Assembly: GCA_903877135.1 (NCBI GenBank)
Contig: CAIRCN010000073.1
Coordinates: 40,868-104,867 of the forward strand
Reading direction: 5' to 3'
DNA: 64,000 bases
DNA from: an uncultured Opitutia bacterium
GTDB taxonomy: Bacteria > Verrucomicrobiota > Verrucomicrobiia > Opitutales > Opitutaceae
Each line of letters opens with the position of its first letter. Position 1 is the first letter of the stretch. Both the position numbers and the translations under genes were made by a program. The notes under the pieces were generated by a model. That model was not told the origin of the DNA. It searched no databases and saw only the letters and a list, made by a program, of their open reading frames with translations. This document shows, piece after piece, positions 17,260 through 29,363 of this stretch.

Positions 17260-19356
17260 GTGCAACTCCGCTTCAGATTCGTTTGGGACAAGATTATGCA
17301 GCGCGTCCGACACGCGCTTGATCGTATAGGTCTGGCATGGGTGATCGACACAAAGGAGGTCGTGGACCGTCTCAAGACGATCTGGCTTAACGCACGTGAG
17401 CCGCTCAAACTCGGCGCGTCGATCGCCTTTGTGCTATGGCTTGGCACTGCGGAAGTGTTGTATTTTTGGGTGCAATGCGATCCCCACAATTGCATCGGGC
17501 TGACTGACCTCGCGTTTCCTTGGCGTTGGAATCAGATTCGCGATTTGCGGGGCCAGGGCTACATCGCCGAGGGACTCGAGGCGCTCGAGGCGGGGCGGAT
17601 CAATGATGGGTTGTTTCAAATCCGGCAGGGACTCGCCCGGCATCCGGACGATTCCGCGGTGCGATTGGCGGTGGCGCGCCTTTACGCTCAGGCGGGCTAT
17701 TACGCCGGTGTCCGCGAGATTATGCTGCCCCAGCTCACGCTCTCGCCGCCACCGCGCAAGTCCATCCGTTTTCTAGTGGCAGCCGCCCAGCAGAGCGACG
17801 ACGACGCGACCGTCTTGGCCGCATGCGACTGCACCTTGGTGGCCGGCGGGTTGGCGGTGGCCGAGCGTGGCTGGCTGTTGGAGCAAAAGGCACAGGCGCT
17901 CATTACTCTGGGAAAACCGGCCGACGCCCTGGTGGCGCTCGATGAGGCAGGGCGCGAGCGTTCCATCGATTGGCGACGCTTGCGGGTGAACGCTTTGTTT
18001 GGCACCGGCCGGGCGGCGGAGGCTGTAGCCGAGATTCGGGCGTGGCCCGCGGGAGGAGTTCCGGAGGAATTTCGCCTACAATTGCTCGCGGCGGCGTGCC
18101 GGCGCACGGGGCAACCGGAGAAAATGGCGGCGGCGCTGCAGGAACTCCAGCGCTCGCGCTCCACAGAGATCGAACCGTGGATCGTGACGATCGAGCAATA
18201 CGTGCAAGCGGGTTGGGGGGATGCGGCTTGGAACGAGTTGCAGGAGTGTTTGAGGCGTTTTGACGCCGATGCAGCTGCGGTCGCCCGCATTGAGCAGACT
18301 TGTGTCGAAGCCGGCGCACCTGACCTAGTTGCCTTGTGCGTGGAAAACGCCCGGGAACTCGGCCGGCCGCTAATTCCGCTGCTTGGCGATCTCGCGTTGA
18401 CGCAATTGCGGGCGGGCGACGCTGCGGCGGCCGAGCGTACATTTGAGCACCTGCTGGAGGAGGATCGCAAGGCGCGCGACCACGTCCTTGGGTTCACGGA
18501 AGAATTGCTCAAGTCAGCGCCGGGCTCCCGAGATTTTGGTGGCGGCTTTGGCGGGACCGTGCCAAGCGCGCCCGGAGCAGCGGCCGGCCTGTCACTAGCG
18601 ACGCGCGATTTTCTACGCACGCTGCTAGATGCCGTCGTGCAACCAGCGCGCGACCGGGCAGAGGCGCATTGTGGGGTGTTGTTGAGAGGCAACTTCCGGC
18701 TGGCCGCTTTCACCGGCGGTGCCGAGGTGCTCGCAAAATTCGGCCACTGGCAGGCGGTGGCGGCGGTGGCTCGGGTGGGGTTGACGCAATTTCCCGGGAG
18801 CACGCAGCTCACCCGGTGGAGCACAGCGGCAGCGGAGAAAGTCAAGGCGCTCGCGTCACCCGCTGCCACGGGCCCGCTCGTGTCGAAATCGGCGGCCCCA
18901 CTCGCCCGCCAGCACACGGTCCCGCCTCCACAGAGCGACGCAGACATGTCGGAGGGAGACTTTTTTTCGAAATTGGATGACGCGGCGCGGCGCAGAGCCT
19001 GGTCCGAAGTCGCGACCATGATTCATGCGGCCAGAGTTACCGCGCCGCAATGGCTTCCGCAGGTTGAGGCGGAACTTGCGTGGCGCGAGGTGCGGGTCGC
19101 GTTCGAGCAGGACGACCGTCCGCAATTGCTCTACTTGATCAGTCAACGCCTCAGGACGCGGAAAGGGGAGGGGGGTAGAGCGCTGGAGTTTGCGCGCTGG
19201 TATTGCGATAGAGGCGAACTCGAAATCGCGCGTTTGCTTGCCAAGAGAATCCTGCAGGAGGTGCCGAGCTACGTCGCCGGTCGGAATTTCCTGGTGGAAC
19301 TGGACAAGGCAGTGGAGACACAAGGTCTGCCCGCACGTGCACCCAGGCAGAAATGA
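17260..19356 (+). CDS. Membrane-anchored helical-repeat protein of unknown function (tandem paralogue 1)
   Basis: Protein of about 698 aa: a basic N-terminal tail (VQLRFRFVWDK), one membrane helix (about residues 54-72, SIAFVLWLGTAEVLYFWV), then a long alpha-helical region with TPR-like spacing (for example INDGLFQIRQGLARHPDD). The C-terminal domain contains VRVAFEQDDRPQLLYLI. It probably sits in the inner membrane with the repeats on one face. It is clearly homologous along its whole length to the next gene. Start: GTG 17260 aligns exactly with GTG 19642 of the paralogue; an upstream TTG at 17200 is out of frame relative to the conserved upstream DNA, and ATG 17296 is a later alternative. 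I do not recognise the family. TPR-like repeats suggest protein-protein contacts. Confidence 0.82.
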   Translation: MQLRFRFVWDKIMQRVRHALDRIGLAWVIDTKEVVDRLKTIWLNAREPLKLGASIAFVLWLGTAEVLYFWVQCDPHNCIGLTDLAFPWRWNQIRDLRGQGYIAEGLEALEAGRINDGLFQIRQGLARHPDDSAVRLAVARLYAQAGYYAGVREIMLPQLTLSPPPRKSIRFLVAAAQQSDDDATVLAACDCTLVAGGLAVAERGWLLEQKAQALITLGKPADALVALDEAGRERSIDWRRLRVNALFGTGRAAEAVAEIRAWPAGGVPEEFRLQLLAAACRRTGQPEKMAAALQELQRSRSTEIEPWIVTIEQYVQAGWGDAAWNELQECLRRFDADAAAVARIEQTCVEAGAPDLVALCVENARELGRPLIPLLGDLALTQLRAGDAAAAERTFEHLLEEDRKARDHVLGFTEELLKSAPGSRDFGGGFGGTVPSAPGAAAGLSLATRDFLRTLLDAVVQPARDRAEAHCGVLLRGNFRLAAFTGGAEVLAKFGHWQAVAAVARVGLTQFPGSTQLTRWSTAAAEKVKALASPAATGPLVSKSAAPLARQHTVPPPQSDADMSEGDFFSKLDDAARRRAWSEVATMIHAARVTAPQWLPQVEAELAWREVRVAFEQDDRPQLLYLISQRLRTRKGEGGRALEFARWYCDRGELEIARLLAKRILQEVPSYVAGRNFLVELDKAVETQGLPARAPRQK

Positions 19357-19641
19357 AGCCATAGATCCCGGACGGGCGACCTACCCCACCGCCTTCCTCG
19401 GCGCGAGCGCCCTCGCTGTCATTCGCTGCGCCTGTATGGGCGTCTCTCCGAGACTTCCGCTTTGCACGGAATCGCAACACCCCTAATGCGGACGGCTCAG
19501 AGAGGCGTGCCTTCTACCTGAAACTTTTTCACGCCGCTTTGCGTGTGCAAAACACCAGCCGCTACGCAGGGGTTTTGTTTTGCGGTTCAGCTTAGGCATC
19601 GCTGTATCTCCGGTCTCTTTCACGTCCACCACCAACCCCAC

Positions 19642-21753
19642 GTGCAACTCCGCGTCAGATTCGTTTGGAACAAGGCTACCCATCGTGACTGGCGGGCACG
19701 CAAGCTTATCGGCCTGACTCTGGTGTCTGAGGAGGAGACGACCAAGGGGCATTTTAAAACGGTTTGGTTGGACGCCAAGATGCTCCTCAAGCTCGCAGCC
19801 GTCGTGGCGGCCGTAGGTTGGTTTGCTGCGTCGGGTGGACTGTGGGTATGGCTCGATCGTGACCCCTTTAATCGCGTCGGCTTTGCCGATCTCGCCTGTC
19901 CGTGGCACTGGGAAAAGATCAGTGACCGGCGCGGCCAAGGCTACCTCGCCGCGGGGCTCAATGATCTCCGCGAGCACAAGATCAATGAGGCGTTGTTCGC
20001 CATCCGGCAGGGGCTGGCCCGCCATCCTGACGCCCCTGCCGCCCGGCTCGCCGTCGCGCGTCTCTACGCACGTTCGGGCTTTTATACCGGTGTCCGCGAG
20101 ATCATGCTGCCCCAACTGGCACTCACCACTCCACCGCATGAATTTGTCCGCTTTCTCCTGGATGCTGCGGCGCAAAATGACGATCACGTCACGATGCTTG
20201 CCGCATGTGACCGAGCGCTGGTGGCAGACGGACTGACTGCAGCAAATCATGGCTGGTTGCTTGAGCGAAGGGCCGCGGCGCTCATCGCCCTAGGAAAACA
20301 GAGCGAGGCGTTGGCGGTGCTCGATGTGGCGGACCGCAACCGCACACTGGAGTGGCGCAAGCTGCGGGTCACTGCGTTGTGCGGTGCGGGCCGAGCAGCT
20401 GAGGCCGTTGCCGAGATTCGGGCTTGGCCCGTGGGTGGAGTTCCCGGGGAATTCCGTCTGCAATTGCTTGCTGCTGCGTGCCGCCACTCAGGGCAGTTGG
20501 ACGGGATGTCGGAGGCGCTGAGAGAACTCGTGCGTCTGCACCCGGGTGAACCGGAGCCGCGCATCGAGGCGATCGGGCACTATGTGCGGGCTGGCTGGGA
20601 TGATGCTGCGTGGAATGAGTTGCAGGAGTGCCTGCGGCGGTTCGACGCCGATGCGGCTGTCGTTGCCCGCATTGAGCAAGCCTGTGTCGCGGCTGGCGCC
20701 CCTCAACTGGTGGCTGCGTGTGTGGAAATCACCCGGGAACTCGGTCGGCCTCTGGTCATGCCGCTCTGCGATCTCGCGCTGACACAGTTGCGAGCGGGCG
20801 ACGCCGCGGCCGCGGGACGCTCTTTTGAGCGATTGCTGGCGGAGGATCGCAAAGCGCGCGAACGCACGGCTGGGATTACGAAAGAACTGCTCATGCCTGC
20901 GTTGGGTTCCCCTAGTTTCGGTAGTGGCCTGAGAGGGACGTTGACCAGTGCAAACGGAGCAGTGGCCGGCATGCCACGAGCTATGCGCGATTTCATTCAA
21001 ACACTCTTGGATGCAGTCGCGCAACCCACGAGCGACCGGGCGGAGGCGCACTGTGGTGCGCTGCTGAGGGGTAATTTTCGACTGGGCGCTTTTGCCGGCA
21101 GCGCCGAGGTGTTTGCAAAATTTGGCCACTGGCCGGCAGTGGCGGCGGTGGCCCGGGCGGGGTTGACGCGATTTCCCGGGAGCACGCAGCTCACGCAGTG
21201 GAGCGAGACCGCGGCCGGAAAAATCGCGGCACTCCCATCGCCCGCACCAACTGCGCTGGCGGTGGTGGTAAGGAATGCACCGACTTCCGCCGCGCAGATT
21301 GAGGTTGCGGCTGCTGTCCCACTACGGCCGAACTACGAGGTGATGCCGCAGACGGAGTTTTTTGCCAAGCTGGACGATGCTATGCAACGCAAGGCCTGGG
21401 CTGTAGCAAGTGACTTGTTGCGCGGGATCCGCACCGCCGCGCCACCCTGGCTTTCGCGCGTTGAAGCTGATCTCGCGTGGCGCGAGGTGCGGATCGCGTT
21501 CGAACAGGATGACCGTCCGCAATTGCTCTACTTGATCGGCCAACGCATCCGGACGCGGAAAGTCGAAGTCTCCCGGGCGCTCGAATTCGCGCGCTGGTAT
21601 CGGGAAAAGGGCGAGTTCGATATTGCGCGCTTGATTGTGGGTAAAGTCCTGCAGGAAGTGCCGGGCTACGTCGCAGGGCAGGATTTTCTGACGGATATGA
21701 TGAAGTCCGCCCAGACGCAGGCTCGTCCACCAGCCGTCCCGACCCCGCATTGA
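19642..21753 (+). CDS. Membrane-anchored helical-repeat protein of unknown function (tandem paralogue 2)
   Basis: Protein of about 703 aa, paralogue of the preceding gene: same N-terminal tail (VQLRVRFVWNK), one membrane helix (about residues 50-68), the shared block GQGYLAAGLNDLREHKINEA, the exactly conserved segment AWNELQECLRRFDADAA, and the C-terminal FEQDDRPQLLYLI. Divergence is spread evenly except in a low-conservation linker near residues 555-595. GTG 19642 is chosen because it lines up with the paralogue. The 285 bp between the two genes hold no other gene; they contain the copied upstream motif TTTTGTTTTGCGGTTC near 19574. Two retained copies imply different partners or dosage, but the function is unknown. 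Confidence 0.82.
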   Translation: MQLRVRFVWNKATHRDWRARKLIGLTLVSEEETTKGHFKTVWLDAKMLLKLAAVVAAVGWFAASGGLWVWLDRDPFNRVGFADLACPWHWEKISDRRGQGYLAAGLNDLREHKINEALFAIRQGLARHPDAPAARLAVARLYARSGFYTGVREIMLPQLALTTPPHEFVRFLLDAAAQNDDHVTMLAACDRALVADGLTAANHGWLLERRAAALIALGKQSEALAVLDVADRNRTLEWRKLRVTALCGAGRAAEAVAEIRAWPVGGVPGEFRLQLLAAACRHSGQLDGMSEALRELVRLHPGEPEPRIEAIGHYVRAGWDDAAWNELQECLRRFDADAAVVARIEQACVAAGAPQLVAACVEITRELGRPLVMPLCDLALTQLRAGDAAAAGRSFERLLAEDRKARERTAGITKELLMPALGSPSFGSGLRGTLTSANGAVAGMPRAMRDFIQTLLDAVAQPTSDRAEAHCGALLRGNFRLGAFAGSAEVFAKFGHWPAVAAVARAGLTRFPGSTQLTQWSETAAGKIAALPSPAPTALAVVVRNAPTSAAQIEVAAAVPLRPNYEVMPQTEFFAKLDDAMQRKAWAVASDLLRGIRTAAPPWLSRVEADLAWREVRIAFEQDDRPQLLYLIGQRIRTRKVEVSRALEFARWYREKGEFDIARLIVGKVLQEVPGYVAGQDFLTDMMKSAQTQARPPAVPTPH

Positions 21754-21781
21754 CAGGGGCTAACCCATGGCCTGGGGATGA

Positions 21782-22906
<1,125 letters not shown>

Positions 22907-22923
22907 GCCAAGGTAGTGCTGAC

Positions 22924-23442
22924 ATGGCTCCGGAACACCGTTCACTCCTGATGCGCGCCAATCGGCTGATGGGCGCCAACCTGGTCGAGACTAACCTCGT
23001 CAAACTCGAAGATCTCGAGAAAGCTAACGAGCGGCTGCTGGAAGTGGCGGCGTCAGACCTGCCCCGACAAAGCACGGTGCTTGGCATCCTCGCTTTCGAA
23101 CTCAAAGTCCTGCGCGAGGAGGATGTGCTTCAGCACGTCGTCGACAACGAGGGCGTCGGTCTCGTCGATCTACGCAATTACGATATTACAGACGACGTGA
23201 AAAAGTCGCTAGATCTCGGCGCGTGCTGGGCCACCTGGTCGGTGCCGTTCGACCGCGAGGAAGATTTCCATTTTATCGCCACGGCGTATTATCTCAGCCC
23301 AGCAGTGCGCACGTTTTGGGAGAAACAATGCAACGGTCCGGTGCTGTGGTTTGGCACTACCTTGGAAAACATCGCGGATCATCTGGAAAAAATTGAAGCC
23401 GAGCGCACCGTGACGCCGGCAGCGGCCAAGCCGGCCTCCTGA
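22924..23442 (+). CDS. Stand-alone MshEN-like (GspE N-terminal-type) protein
   Basis: 172 aa. Residues about 15-85 resemble the MshEN/GspE N-terminal fold: [20 protein letters not shown] followed by a second LGxxL-type turn ([20 protein letters not shown]) and [15 protein letters not shown], the usual pattern before the ATPase domain of PilB/GspE proteins. Here no ATPase follows; instead there is a 90-residue tail with [20 protein letters not shown]. MshEN domains in some pilus ATPases bind cyclic di-GMP. The first motif is altered (RLMG rather than RLG), so binding is uncertain. The gene ends two bases before the pilB-like ATG, so a role regulating or docking that ATPase is likely. Start ATG 22924; a TTG at 22903 is the alternative. 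Confidence 0.72.
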   Translation: MAPEHRSLLMRANRLMGANLVETNLVKLEDLEKANERLLEVAASDLPRQSTVLGILAFELKVLREEDVLQHVVDNEGVGLVDLRNYDITDDVKKSLDLGACWATWSVPFDREEDFHFIATAYYLSPAVRTFWEKQCNGPVLWFGTTLENIADHLEKIEAERTVTPAAAKPAS

Positions 23443-23444
23443 CC

Positions 23445-25151
23445 ATGGCGCTCGGAAAGATCCAGACTCAGATTGTCACACAGCTCGTGGCCATGGAAAG
23501 GCTCACGTCAGAGCAGCGCGATGAGGTGGCCACCGCACCGGGTGACCCGAATGGCGACGCGCTCGACAAGTTACTGCAGGATGAGTTCAAGATCACGTCA
23601 TTCCAGTTGCTTGTGGCCAAGGGCCGTGCACTCGGGCTTGCGCCGTTCAACGTTGCCCGTCACCGACTGACGCCAAAGTCATTCGAGCGGATTCCCGAAG
23701 ATTTTTGCCAGGAAAACCATGTGTTGCCGGTTGGTGAAGTAGGCGATTTCCTGCTGGTGGCGTTCGCCAATCCGTTCGAGACCGCGATCCCGGCGAAAAT
23801 TCAGGAAATGACTGGCAAGAAGGTAGTGCGACTGCTGGGGCGCGAAAAAGACATCCGCGAAAAATTCAAAAAGACCTCGGAGCAGAAGTCCTCAGGGTTT
23901 GGCGATGTGGTCGACCAAATCGGCGCCGAATTCGGCGGGCACGCCGAGGCGTCTGAGGAGGAGGTAGACGAGGAGTCCGGTCCGATCATTGAGCTCGCCA
24001 ACCGCATCATCGAGGACGCGTATTTCGCCGGCTCGAGCGACATCCATATCGAGCCACAGGAAAAGGAAGTCATTGTCCGTTACCGTATCGACGGCGTATG
24101 CTCGGAAAAACTCCGGTTGCCGCGCAAGGTCGGGCCCGCACTGGTCGCACGCCTGAAAATCATGTGCAATCTTGACATTTCCGAGCGACGGTTGCCCCAG
24201 GACGGGCGCATCGTATTCAAACAATACACCAAGAAGGGGATTGATCTCGACTTGCGCGTCTCGACTGCGCCACTCAACCACGGCGAGGGCGTGGTGATGC
24301 GCATCCTCGACAAGCAGAAGTCCATGTTGCCTCTCACCGCACTCGGCTTCACTGAAGACAACCTTGCCAAATACCGCGAGTGCATCCGCCAGCCCTATGG
24401 AATGATTCTACACTGCGGGCCGACCGGCTCTGGCAAATCGATGACGCTCTACTCCGCGCTCAACGAGATCAATACCAGCGATGTTGTCATCCGCACGGCC
24501 GAGGACCCGATTGAATACACGCTGCCTGGGCTAAACCAGATGCAGATGCACCGCCAGATCGGCCTCACTTTTGCGTCGGCACTGCGGGCGTTCCTACGAC
24601 AGGATCCCGACATCATCCTCGTCGGCGAAATCCGCGACAAAGAGACGGCCAACATTGCCGTCGAGGCCGCGCTCACCGGGCACCTGCTAATCAGCACGCT
24701 GCACACCAACGACGCACCGGGCACGATCGCACGCCTCACTGACATGGGCGTGGAGCCTTTTATGATCTCCTCGTCGCTGTTGTGCGTTTGCGCGCAGCGA
24801 CTCATGCGCCGGGTGTGTAAGACCTGCCGCGTGCCCTATGCGCCCGAGGGGCGCGAGAAGGCAGTGCTGGAAAAGGCAATCGGCTGGAGTGGCCAGATTT
24901 TCAAGCATAGCCCCAAGGGATGCACGAAGTGTGGTGGCAGCGGTTACAAAGGCCGGGTCGGCATCCATGAATTGATGGTTACGAACGAGGAGTTGATCGA
25001 GGCGATCAACAAGGAGGTGGAGTCGGCCGAGCTAAAAAGGATCGCCCAGCGCGCAGGGATGAAGACACTGCACCAGGACAGCCTGATCAAAGTGAAGGAC
25101 GGTCTAACGACGATCGAGGAAGCCATCGCCACGGTCTCCCCGGACATGTAG
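23445..25151 (+). CDS. Type IV pilus / type II secretion assembly ATPase (PilB/GspE family)
   Basis: Hexameric cytoplasmic ATPase that drives pilin polymerisation. The 568-aa protein has a divergent N-terminal MshEN-like domain (about residues 1-150), then the core with [18 protein letters not shown], Walker [15 protein letters not shown] (about residue 324), the Asp box around [18 protein letters not shown], Walker [17 protein letters not shown], and the His box [13 protein letters not shown] tetracysteine zinc motif (CKTC near 458 and CTKC near 491) separates PilB/GspE from retraction ATPases of the PilT type. No pilin, PilC or PilM genes are in the window, so pilus versus secretion cannot be settled. 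Confidence 0.94.
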   Translation: MALGKIQTQIVTQLVAMERLTSEQRDEVATAPGDPNGDALDKLLQDEFKITSFQLLVAKGRALGLAPFNVARHRLTPKSFERIPEDFCQENHVLPVGEVGDFLLVAFANPFETAIPAKIQEMTGKKVVRLLGREKDIREKFKKTSEQKSSGFGDVVDQIGAEFGGHAEASEEEVDEESGPIIELANRIIEDAYFAGSSDIHIEPQEKEVIVRYRIDGVCSEKLRLPRKVGPALVARLKIMCNLDISERRLPQDGRIVFKQYTKKGIDLDLRVSTAPLNHGEGVVMRILDKQKSMLPLTALGFTEDNLAKYRECIRQPYGMILHCGPTGSGKSMTLYSALNEINTSDVVIRTAEDPIEYTLPGLNQMQMHRQIGLTFASALRAFLRQDPDIILVGEIRDKETANIAVEAALTGHLLISTLHTNDAPGTIARLTDMGVEPFMISSSLLCVCAQRLMRRVCKTCRVPYAPEGREKAVLEKAIGWSGQIFKHSPKGCTKCGGSGYKGRVGIHELMVTNEELIEAINKEVESAELKRIAQRAGMKTLHQDSLIKVKDGLTTIEEAIATVSPDM

Positions 25152-25190
25152 GTATGCCGGGGCGGTGCCGGCGTTGTTCCGCAGGGGGAC

Positions 25191-25571
25191 TTACGTTACC
25201 AGTGCTCGCTCGGCCTCAGCCAAAGTGGCGCAAGTGACTATCTTGACGCCGCGCCTGTAATGAATGATCGAAAGAATATTGAAGCCGATATCCTTGGTTT
25301 GATCTGGAATGACTCGCACCGCAGTGCCGATGCCATGGCTCTTGCTGAGATCCATGATCCGGGTCAGATGGGGCGCGCAGTCCAACGTCATTGACTCCAG
25401 TCCGCTTAAGTCAGTCAGCACGGTGAATCCGGGCCGCAGCACCGGCAAGCACCGCTCAACCTCCTTTACGCAGGCGGCCATCCCCGTCGCCGTCACGTTC
25501 CCGAGATACCAAATGTGGATTAAGTTGCGGGGTGCGTCGAGCTGAACTTTGAACACAGGGCTGACCGTCAT
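25191..25571 (-). CDS. SpoIIAA/STAS-like protein
   Basis: 126 aa with the SpoIIAA-like fold pattern: FKVQLDAPRNLIHIWYLGNV as the first strands, VLTDLSGLESM at the position of the STAS switch loop, and VRVIPDQTKDIGFNILSIIHY as the characteristic later block. STAS-like proteins act as anti-anti-sigma switches or ligand sensors; no cognate anti-sigma kinase is adjacent, so the partner is unknown. The start is well supported: AGGAGG lies five bases before ATG 25571, one of the few strong ribosome-binding sites in the window. It lies downstream of lysR on the same strand but is separated from it by a hairpin. Confidence 0.8.
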   Translation of the reverse strand: MTVSPVFKVQLDAPRNLIHIWYLGNVTATGMAACVKEVERCLPVLRPGFTVLTDLSGLESMTLDCAPHLTRIMDLSKSHGIGTAVRVIPDQTKDIGFNILSIIHYRRGVKIVTCATLAEAERALVT

Positions 25572-25590
25572 GGCCTCCTCCTACCGCTGA

Positions 25591-25611
25591 TTGTCGTGGC
25601 GATCACGACAA
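25591..25611 (-). terminator. Perfect 8-bp hairpin between lysR and the SpoIIAA-like gene
   Basis: TTGTCGTG (25591-25598), 5-base loop GCGAT, CACGACAA (25604-25611). On the minus strand it follows lysR and precedes the Shine-Dalgarno of the SpoIIAA-like gene. On the plus strand it is followed by a short A-run rather than T, so intrinsic termination is not certain; an operator dyad is an equal possibility. Confidence 0.45.
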
Positions 25612-25670
25612 ATCGAAAAATACGCGCCGCGCCGCAGTGGAATCTGCCCCTATCGCCGGGCCGCGCGGTG

Positions 25671-26576
25671 TCAGCGGCTGGCGGCAACCACCGCGAGGAA
25701 CGCGGCGAGCGTGGGCTCCTTCGCATCGGTTTCGCGCCAGCCGAGCACGAGCCGGCTCTCGGGCGTGGGGCCGGTGAGCGGGTGAAAGGTCACGTCGCCC
25801 GGCAGATGCTGCGCCTCGGACGGCGTCATGAAGGTGGCGCCGAACCCCGCGCGCACGAGGCCGATGCCGTTGGCGCGCGGCCACACTTCCTCGGCGATGC
25901 GCGGGGTGACGCCGGCGCGGGCGAACGCCGCCAGCACGCGGTCGTAGAAGCCCGGATTGTGCGCCCGCGGAAACAGGACGAACGGCGTGGCGGTGAGATC
26001 GCGGAGCCGGAGTCGGGTGCGAGCGGCGAGCGGGTGTCCGGGCGGCAGCAGGACGCCGTTGCGCTCATGCAGCAGTTGCCGGGTGCACAGGCCGGGCGTC
26101 GGCGCGTCGGGATGAAAAAAACCGCACGACAGCTCGCCAGCCTGAAGGGCGCGGAGTTGGGCCGAGGTCGGCGATTCATTCAGCTCGAGCCGGATGCCGG
26201 GGAATTTCTGGCTGAACTCGCGTAAGATGCCCGTGAGCACCGTCGCCATGGCGAGGCCGGTGAAGGCAATCCGCAGGTGGCCGGACTGCCCGCCGGCAAG
26301 AGCCCTCAGATCCTCCGGAATTGCGGCCAGCCCGCGCAGGAGCGGCTCGATCCGTTCGAGCAGCATCCGGCCGGCGGGCGTGAGCTCGGCGCCTCGCCGG
26401 GTGCGGTTCAGCAGATCGGCGCCGAGCGCTGTCTCCAGCTGGGCAAGGGCGCGGCTGAGGGCGGGCTGGGCCACGGCGAGCGACTCGGCGGCCTTGCGAA
26501 AATGCAGGTGCCGTGCGACCTCGCGGAAATAGACGAGGTGGCGCAGCTCGAAGGGATACTGATACTCGCGCGGCAT
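25671..26576 (-). CDS. LysR-family transcriptional regulator divergent from leuCD
   Basis: 301-aa DNA-binding regulator. The N-terminal winged helix-turn-helix reads [20 protein letters not shown] then [20 protein letters not shown] (residues about 10-55), and the rest is the periplasmic-binding-protein-like effector domain ([34 protein letters not shown]). ATG 26576 is preferred over an upstream GTG at 26579. It is transcribed away from leuC across a 63-bp gap that holds a LysR-type dyad, so regulation of leuCD and of itself is the obvious proposal. The effector is unknown; a leucine-pathway intermediate would be a natural candidate. Confidence 0.92.
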   Translation of the reverse strand: MPREYQYPFELRHLVYFREVARHLHFRKAAESLAVAQPALSRALAQLETALGADLLNRTRRGAELTPAGRMLLERIEPLLRGLAAIPEDLRALAGGQSGHLRIAFTGLAMATVLTGILREFSQKFPGIRLELNESPTSAQLRALQAGELSCGFFHPDAPTPGLCTRQLLHERNGVLLPPGHPLAARTRLRLRDLTATPFVLFPRAHNPGFYDRVLAAFARAGVTPRIAEEVWPRANGIGLVRAGFGATFMTPSEAQHLPGDVTFHPLTGPTPESRLVLGWRETDAKEPTLAAFLAVVAASR

Positions 26577-26580
26577 CACA

Positions 26581-26628
26581 GGAGGCTAAAATGGTATTTC
26601 CCGGCATGGCAATCTTCTGATAGCCTCC
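26581..26628. promoter_or_regulatory. Candidate LysR operator region between lysR and leuC
   Basis: Two nested dyads in a 63-bp divergent spacer. The outer arms GGAGGCTA (26581-26588) and TAGCCTCC (26621-26628) are perfect complements. Inside, ATTTCC-CGGCAT-GGCAAT (26596-26613) is a near-perfect interrupted dyad containing T-N11-A, the general LysR-box form. I see no clear -35/-10 pair. Confidence 0.6.
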
Positions 26629-26639
26629 GGCACATTATC

Positions 26640-28058
<1,419 letters not shown>

Positions 28059-28078
28059 AATCTTCAACGCTCAAAATT

Positions 28079-28681
28079 ATGGCCCTAGCAAAAATCACCC
28101 ACATCGCCGGCCGCGCCGTCTGCGTCCCGGGCAACGACATCGACACCGACCGCATCATCCCGGCGCGTTTCATGAAGTGCGTGACGTTCGACGGACTCGG
28201 CGAATTCCTCTTCCGCGACGTGCGCCAACACCCCGACGGCACCGCCAAGGCGCACCCGCTCAACGAGCCGCGTTTCCGCGGCGCAACCATCCTCCTATCC
28301 GGTTCCAATTTCGGCTGCGGCTCCTCCCGCGAGCATGCGCCACAGGCGCTCCAGAAACACGGTTTTCGCGCCATCATCGCCGAGAGCTATGCCGAAATTT
28401 TTTTCGGCAATAGCACCGGCCTGGGCATCCCGTGTCTGTCCGCGTCCCGCGAGGACATCGCGAAGATCGCCGCCGCCATCGACCGCGACCCGCAGACCGA
28501 GGTGGTCGCCGACGTGGCGCGACAGGAAATCCACTTTGCCGGACAGATAGTGCCGGCGACCATCCGCGAATCCGCCCGCGATGCGCTCGTCCACGGGCGC
28601 TGGGATCCCATCGGGGAGCTGCTGGAGGGGTTACCGGCTGTGGCCGGCCTCGCGGCGCGACTGCCATATTTCGCGACGTAA
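28079..28681 (+). CDS. leuD: 3-isopropylmalate dehydratase small subunit
   Basis: Swivelling-domain partner of LeuC, 200 aa. Motifs: CVPGNDIDTDRIIPARFMK near the N-terminus, SGSNFGCGSSREHAPQAL in the middle (substrate-binding loop), and FRAIIAESYAEIFFGNS. Length matches the family. It forms a two-gene operon with leuC under likely control of the divergent LysR protein. leuA and leuB are not in the window. Confidence 0.96.
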   Translation: MALAKITHIAGRAVCVPGNDIDTDRIIPARFMKCVTFDGLGEFLFRDVRQHPDGTAKAHPLNEPRFRGATILLSGSNFGCGSSREHAPQALQKHGFRAIIAESYAEIFFGNSTGLGIPCLSASREDIAKIAAAIDRDPQTEVVADVARQEIHFAGQIVPATIRESARDALVHGRWDPIGELLEGLPAVAGLAARLPYFAT

Positions 28682-28793
28682 TCGGCTTGAATCGGACGGC
28701 GCCGGTGCGATTTTCCCTGTCAGCGGACAGTAGAACCCGTATTTTTATGAACTTTTGCTCGGCGCGTGCGTCAGACCATGCACATTCTCCACT

Positions 28794-29363
28794 ATGACTT
28801 TAGCGATGATTGAAGTTTTCAAGGGCGCTGGGTTGCTGATTTATCCCCTCGGCCTCTGCTCCGCTACGGCGGTGTTTATTATCTGCGAACGTGCGTTCGC
28901 CCTGCGCAAAGCCGCCGTGATGCCACAGGATTTGGTGGACGCGGTTGTGGCAGGGAAACCACTCCTGGGCGGCAAGCACACCGTGTTGGCGCGCATCGTG
29001 GACTTTGCTGAGGAGCACAAGAACGACGCCGGCGCCGTCAAGGCCTTCGCGCGCCTTGAGATCAACCGCATGGAGCGGGGCGTGCCCTATCTCGACGTGA
29101 TTTACGCGGCCGCACCGCTGATCGGTCTCACCGGCACGGTCACCGGCCTATTGCGGGTGTTTTCGCAGATTTCGCCCGAGACCGGACTGCCGGACCCGGT
29201 GGCGTTCACCTCTGGCGTGGCGCTCGCACTGTCGGCAACCGTGATCGGCCTTTGCATCGCGATTCCGTCGCTGGTCGGCAGCGGCTATCTCCAGCGCAAG
29301 ATCGAAAACTACTCTGCGCAACTCGACGTGCTGCTGGAGCGCATTCTGCAGCGCGACCGCTGA
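28794..29363 (+). CDS. ExbB/TolQ/MotA-family proton-channel protein
   Basis: 189-aa inner-membrane protein with three predicted helices: residues about 9-29 (LLIYPLGLCSATAVFIICER), about 102-125 (VIYAAAPLIGLTGTVTGLL) and about 143-168 (VALALSATVIGLCIAIPSL). The middle helix motif APLIGLTGTVTGLL is the family signature and the last helices hold the conserved Thr positions of the proton path. With ExbD it would use the proton gradient to energise a TonB-type transporter. ATG 28794 is preferred; ATG 28806 is possible. Its stop overlaps the exbD start (TGATG). No TonB follows, so the energised partner must be elsewhere. Confidence 0.9.
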   Translation: MTLAMIEVFKGAGLLIYPLGLCSATAVFIICERAFALRKAAVMPQDLVDAVVAGKPLLGGKHTVLARIVDFAEEHKNDAGAVKAFARLEINRMERGVPYLDVIYAAAPLIGLTGTVTGLLRVFSQISPETGLPDPVAFTSGVALALSATVIGLCIAIPSLVGSGYLQRKIENYSAQLDVLLERILQRDR

